NCBI GenBank assembly: GCA_031255155.1
Contig: JAIRTB010000035.1
Coordinates: 1-7,146 of the forward strand
Length of the DNA: 7,146 nucleotides
Direction of reading: 5' to 3'
Origin: Rickettsiales bacterium
GTDB taxonomy: Bacteria; Pseudomonadota; Alphaproteobacteria; Rs-D84; CACZYB01
Shown: positions 4,684 to 7,146 of the stretch, piece after piece
Layout of the letters: every line of letters begins with the position of its first letter
Numbering within the stretch: the stretch's first letter is position 1
Translations under genes and position numbers: made by a program
The notes under the pieces: generated by a model
Database searches by the model: none
What the model saw: only the letters and a program-made list of their open reading frames with translations
What the model was told of the DNA's origin: nothing

Positions 4684-5523
4684 TTACTGGCTCTTCTGCG
4701 CCATGGCCCGCAAAGCTTTCTCGCGCAGGCTGTTTCGAAATTCCATCTGTTCTTCCTCATGCCGGCGGCCAAGGCTCTCGCGCCTTTTGTCAAGCGCCTC
4801 CATGGTCTTGTCCGTAAATATTTCGGCCGGATATAGCGGTCTTGTAAAATAGTCCTCCGGCTTGGCATAGGATCGTATTTGCACCAGGTCGCCCATGCGG
4901 AACCTGTCGTCGAAAACCATGTATTTGCCGCCTTCGCTGGTCGTAAACTCGACTTGTGGCTCGTGCAGGACGCCTTTCTTGTCCACTTTCGGGATGATGT
5001 CGGTCACGGACGCCTCATAGGTTCCGTGCCTGTCCATGATCTCCTCGAAGTTTGCGAAATTGCCGCCGTGCGGGGCGGGATGTATGACAAGAGGGTCTTT
5101 GCTGTCGGGCCGGCGCGGCTCGTCCGTAATGGCAAGTTTTTCGCCGGGTTCAAGCTTGGATATCACATAGCCGACACAATCGCGGCTGGTGGAAATCCCG
5201 CGCGTGACAAGGATAAATTCGGGCGTGCCGGGGTCGTCGTCTATGTTTTCGTCGCCATAGGGGTTGCCGTCGAGGCTCAGTCCGAATTGATATTGCCCGT
5301 CCGGCGAAGCGAAGCCTTGGTCCTGGTTGCGGTCTTGCGCGAAAGATTTGCTGATGACGGTCACGGGATAGACCCTGGCTCTCATGGCGCGAGCCTCCTC
5401 GATGCGTTGGGACATGGTGTCGATCGCAATGCGGAACGCGCCGACCGTAATGGTGGCCATTATCGATGAAGCCGCGAAAATGCCAAGGAATTCCTTCAAT
5501 TTCCGCTTGGTTTGTTGTTTCAT
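4684..5523 (-). CDS. Membrane-anchored protein of unknown function
   Basis: I do not recognise this 279-residue protein. A basic N-terminus (1-11) leads into one hydrophobic segment (about 12-32) with no obvious cleavage site, so it is probably a signal anchor with the rest in the periplasm (inference). The middle has an Asp/Asn-rich loop, DGNPYGDENIDDDPGT (85-100), then alternating strand-like and charged stretches, a single cysteine (116), and a highly charged helix at about 237-275, rich in Arg and Glu, that could form a coiled coil. The start is certain: ATG 5523 has AAAGGAG six bases upstream (5536-5530) and a consensus promoter further up. Longer frames run into the intergenic repeats and are rejected. 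It is monocistronic as far as visible and lies between a pair of identical direct repeats. Confidence 0.88.
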   Translation of the reverse strand: MKQQTKRKLKEFLGIFAASSIMATITVGAFRIAIDTMSQRIEEARAMRARVYPVTVISKSFAQDRNQDQGFASPDGQYQFGLSLDGNPYGDENIDDDPGTPEFILVTRGISTSRDCVGYVISKLEPGEKLAITDEPRRPDSKDPLVIHPAPHGGNFANFEEIMDRHGTYEASVTDIIPKVDKKGVLHEPQVEFTTSEGGKYMVFDDRFRMGDLVQIRSYAKPEDYFTRPLYPAEIFTDKTMEALDKRRESLGRRHEEEQMEFRNSLREKALRAMAQKSQ

Positions 5524-5586
5524 TTTATACTCCTTTGGCGCTAGTTCTTTTTGCTTGCGGCGAAGCGGGCCCGTCCGTCGTGGACA

Positions 5587-5616
5587 AATATAATGCCATT
5601 TAATTATTTCTGTCAA
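5587..5616 (-). promoter_or_regulatory. Consensus sigma-70-type promoter of the membrane-anchored protein gene
   Basis: On the minus strand a perfect TTGACA (5616-5611), 18 bp, and TATATT (5592-5587); TTATAT at 17 bp is an alternative. The flanks are AT-rich. The predicted start is near 5580, giving a leader of about 57 nt with a strong AAAGGAG. This is the most consensus-like -35 in the window. Confidence 0.8.
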
Positions 5617-5646
5617 TATTTTTATTCCGCGCCCGGAGTGGGTAAA

Positions 5647-5685
5647 GGCGGCGCTTGGCGGCCGATTTCTAAGGCTTGCGCCGCC
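5647..5685 (-). other. Perfect 8-bp inverted repeat downstream of mltA, possible weak terminator
   Basis: GGCGGCGC (5647-5654) and GCGCCGCC (5678-5685) are exact inverted repeats around a 23-nt loop. Read on the minus strand the stem is followed by only TTTA, so termination of mltA transcription here is possible but weakly supported. It lies just upstream of the next minus-strand promoter. Confidence 0.3.
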
Positions 5686-5811
5686 CAGGCATAGAACCTG
5701 TCGCGCTCCGGGCATCCCTGCAAGCGGCCGATGCGCGCCCGCTCGACATGGCGTCCGAAATCCCCCGCCGCATCCCGACAAGCGGCCGATGCGCGCGCGA
5801 CATGGCGCTCG
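5683..5811. repeat. GC-rich modular repeat, copy B, with internal duplication
   Basis: It contains the 22-bp segment at 5689-5710 identical to 4554-4575. It then has two units about 58 bp apart (from 5712 and from 5770), each with GCATCCC, CAAGCGGCCGATGCGCGC and CATGGCG in that order; the second lacks about four bases. It fills most of the 342-bp gap between mltA and the membrane-anchored protein gene. Minus-strand frames cross it but look like read-through of repeat DNA. Confidence 0.78.
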
Positions 5812-5865
5812 GCATCGTGCCAAACAAACATCTCCCGCCCGGCGCTCCTAGGCGTCGCGGCAAGT

Positions 5866-6984
5866 TTATTTCTTCACCGCGAAATTCTTCCCGTCTTTCG
5901 GCAACAGTATGTAATAGGAGCCTTGCGAGCTCATTCTCCCGGCCTTTTCGAAAGCTCTCGCGCCGCCGCCGAAGAAAATGTCCGCGCGCACGGCGCCTTT
6001 GATGGCCGCGCCGGTGTCCTGGGCTATGGCAAGCCGCCTGATCTCCCGTCCGTCGGGGTCGCGGGTGGAGATGAACAAAGGCATTCCGAAAGGGATGAAC
6101 TCGCCGTCCACGGCGATAGAGCGCCCGGCGGTCAAAGGCACGCCCATCGCGCCGATGGGCCCGTCGCCGTCGATGTCGCGGAAAAATATGAACCTCTTGT
6201 TTTTCTGCATAAGCTTTTTCGCCTGCTTCGGGTTGGCGTCAAGCCATTTTTTAACGGCCTGCATGGAATATCCGCCGTCCGGCTTGATTCCGCCGGACAA
6301 AAGGATAGAGCCTATCCCGCTGAACTTGTGCCCGTTGTTTCCGGCGTATCCTATGCGGAAACGCTCGCCTTTTTTGGTTTTGACGACGCCGCTGCCCTGA
6401 ATGTGGAGGATGTGGACGGCGCTGGGGCTTTTCGCCCAGAATAGGACGGGAGCCTTTGCGCGGATGCCGTTGTTTTCGATTTCCGCACGGGTCTTGTAGG
6501 GCAGGGATTCGGACAAATCGCTCGGCCTGCCGTATATGGGGACAAGATGGTCGCAGTCGGGACGGATCTCGCCCTCGACCTCGGCCTCGTAATATCCGGT
6601 GAAAAGCCCCTTGTCGGCGGATGGGTCGGTCGAGGAAACCTTGTATGGGTCGAACCATTCCTCGAAATACCTTTTCGCCGAAGCCTTGTCGTCGGCGGAT
6701 GGAGCCGCCATGCATGCCTCTTTCATAAAGTCGGTCGATATTACGATTTGGGAGGAGCCTATAAAGTCGCCCTCGGCCGTTATTTTGGCGCAGCTGCGGC
6801 GGAAAGCTTTGAGGGCGCGTGCGGAATCGTCCGCGTTCCACCCTTCAAGGTCGGCATAGCCGACGGCTTCCAGGTTGGTTTTTTTCTCGGATTTTCGAAA
6901 GGGGATTCTGTCGTCGAGGCGGCTGCTGCGGCACGAGGCCAAAGCAAGCGCGATACATGACAAAATCCCCATATGCCGAAGCAT
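5866..6984 (-). CDS. mltA: Membrane-bound lytic murein transglycosylase A, lipoprotein
   Basis: MltA cleaves the glycan strand of peptidoglycan between MurNAc and GlcNAc, forming 1,6-anhydro ends, and is anchored to the outer membrane by lipid in Escherichia coli. The 372 residues are close to the usual length. A lipoprotein signal peptide ends in LASC with Cys18 as the likely lipidated residue. Family motifs follow: GYYEAEVEG (130-138), HIQGSGV (194-200), GNNGHKFSGIG (215-225), and the 3D (three-Asp) domain with AVDGEFIPFGMPLFI (291-305), QDTGAAIKG (322-330) and VRADIFFGGG (332-341). From memory of the E. coli sequence, Asp335 matches its catalytic Asp308. ATG 6984 is chosen because GAGGGA lies four bases upstream (6994-6989) and the lipobox then falls at a normal distance; ATG 6996 and 6972 are alternatives. 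It has its own promoter and no close downstream partner. Confidence 0.95.
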   Translation of the reverse strand: MLRHMGILSCIALALASCRSSRLDDRIPFRKSEKKTNLEAVGYADLEGWNADDSARALKAFRRSCAKITAEGDFIGSSQIVISTDFMKEACMAAPSADDKASAKRYFEEWFDPYKVSSTDPSADKGLFTGYYEAEVEGEIRPDCDHLVPIYGRPSDLSESLPYKTRAEIENNGIRAKAPVLFWAKSPSAVHILHIQGSGVVKTKKGERFRIGYAGNNGHKFSGIGSILLSGGIKPDGGYSMQAVKKWLDANPKQAKKLMQKNKRFIFFRDIDGDGPIGAMGVPLTAGRSIAVDGEFIPFGMPLFISTRDPDGREIRRLAIAQDTGAAIKGAVRADIFFGGGARAFEKAGRMSSQGSYYILLPKDGKNFAVKK

Positions 6985-7008
6985 GCTTTCCCTCATTCGG
7001 TTCAAGGC

Positions 7009-7037
7009 ATTATAGCACGGATTCGAGCGCAAGGCAA
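7009..7037 (-). promoter_or_regulatory. Extended -10 promoter of mltA
   Basis: On the minus strand TTGCCT (7037-7032), a 17-bp spacer and TATAAT (7014-7009) preceded by TGC. The predicted start is near 7002, leaving an 18-nt leader with a Shine-Dalgarno before ATG 6984. The layout matches the promoter at 686-714, but this mRNA has a leader. Confidence 0.78.
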
Positions 7038-7098
7038 CAGGCAAAGCCTCCTAAAAAAACAATCCCGTAAAAACGCCCCGGCCGCGGACGGAATCGCT

Positions 7099-7146
7099 GT
7101 CGTAACCGCAGCCGTAGTCATAGCCAAGTGGTCGTAGCCGTAGCCG
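7099..7146. repeat. Hexanucleotide-type repeat at the right edge
   Basis: Units of consensus GYCGTA run from 7099 to 7128 (GTCGTA, ACCGCA, GCCGTA, GTCATA, GCCAAG). After two extra bases they resume at 7131 (GTCGTA, GCCGTA, GCCG) and go off the window. On the minus strand this is TACGRC repeated, and a frame open from the edge to TAG at 7053-7051 reads in part GYDYGCGYDSDS. It could be the tail of a Tyr/Gly/Asp repeat protein or a non-coding satellite; the window is too short to tell. Confidence 0.6.

Noticed and set aside
4879..5469. Plus-strand ORF of 196 codons antisense to the membrane-anchored protein gene
   Set aside because: The minus-strand gene has a consensus promoter, strong ribosome site and a membrane segment, whereas this frame has none.
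5589..5594. TATAAT on the plus strand inside the AT-rich promoter region
   Set aside because: No -35-like hexamer at a suitable distance and no plus-strand gene downstream; it overlaps the minus-strand -10.
5622..5831. Minus-strand ORF of 69 codons in the gap after mltA
   Set aside because: It consists largely of the intergenic repeat modules, lacks a ribosome site and is overlapped by other equally open frames.
5731..6444. Plus-strand ORF of 237 codons opposite the 3' half of mltA
   Set aside because: Shadow of mltA plus repeat DNA; no motif and no initiation signals.

Overview
The window reads as chromosomal DNA of a fairly GC-rich, Gram-negative bacterium, most likely an alphaproteobacterium. 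The RsmA N-terminus has the alphaproteobacterial look (DGLPP close to the start, then KKSLGQNF), there is an MltA lipoprotein, and a rubrerythrin points to an anaerobic or microaerobic life. I suspect an uncultured host-associated lineage, but that is inference. No phage, insertion sequence, CRISPR array, tRNA or rRNA is visible.

Layout, left to right. (1) The 3' part of a rubrerythrin gene (+), closed by a clear intrinsic terminator (481-520). (2) An intergenic stretch with a diverged 56-bp tandem repeat (572-660) and a promoter (686-714) whose predicted start site falls on the ATG of the next gene. (3) Two translationally coupled genes (+, 721-1782 and 1782-2951) for exported, cysteine-containing proteins with basic low-complexity linkers; they share a short motif and look like diverged relatives of an unrecognised family. 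(4) rsmA (-), whose 3' end overlaps the second of these genes by 59 bp. (5) A compact divergent control region (3712-3826) where the rsmA promoter and the promoter of a pilin-like gene are interleaved, followed by A-tracts of 5, 6 and 7. (6) A type IV pilin-like gene (+, 3826-4443). (7) A spacer with a 5-bp-period repeat and GC-rich modular repeats. (8) A membrane-anchored protein of unknown function (-, 4684-5523) with a consensus promoter; a 22-bp identical direct repeat lies on each side of it. (9) mltA (-), encoding a lytic transglycosylase lipoprotein with its own promoter. (10) A hexanucleotide-type repeat running off the right edge.

Most of the genes concern the cell envelope: two exported Cys-rich proteins, a pilin-like protein, an inner-membrane-anchored protein and a murein hydrolase. 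rsmA and rubrerythrin are housekeeping or stress genes. The promoters of the Cys-rich pair and of the pilin-like gene share a 15-bp box around the -10 that differs at one base, which suggests joint expression. The least ordinary parts are the Cys-rich pair, the apparently leaderless start, the interleaved promoter region with its A-tracts, the extreme use of ATA for isoleucine, and the several short-period or modular repeats confined to intergenic DNA.
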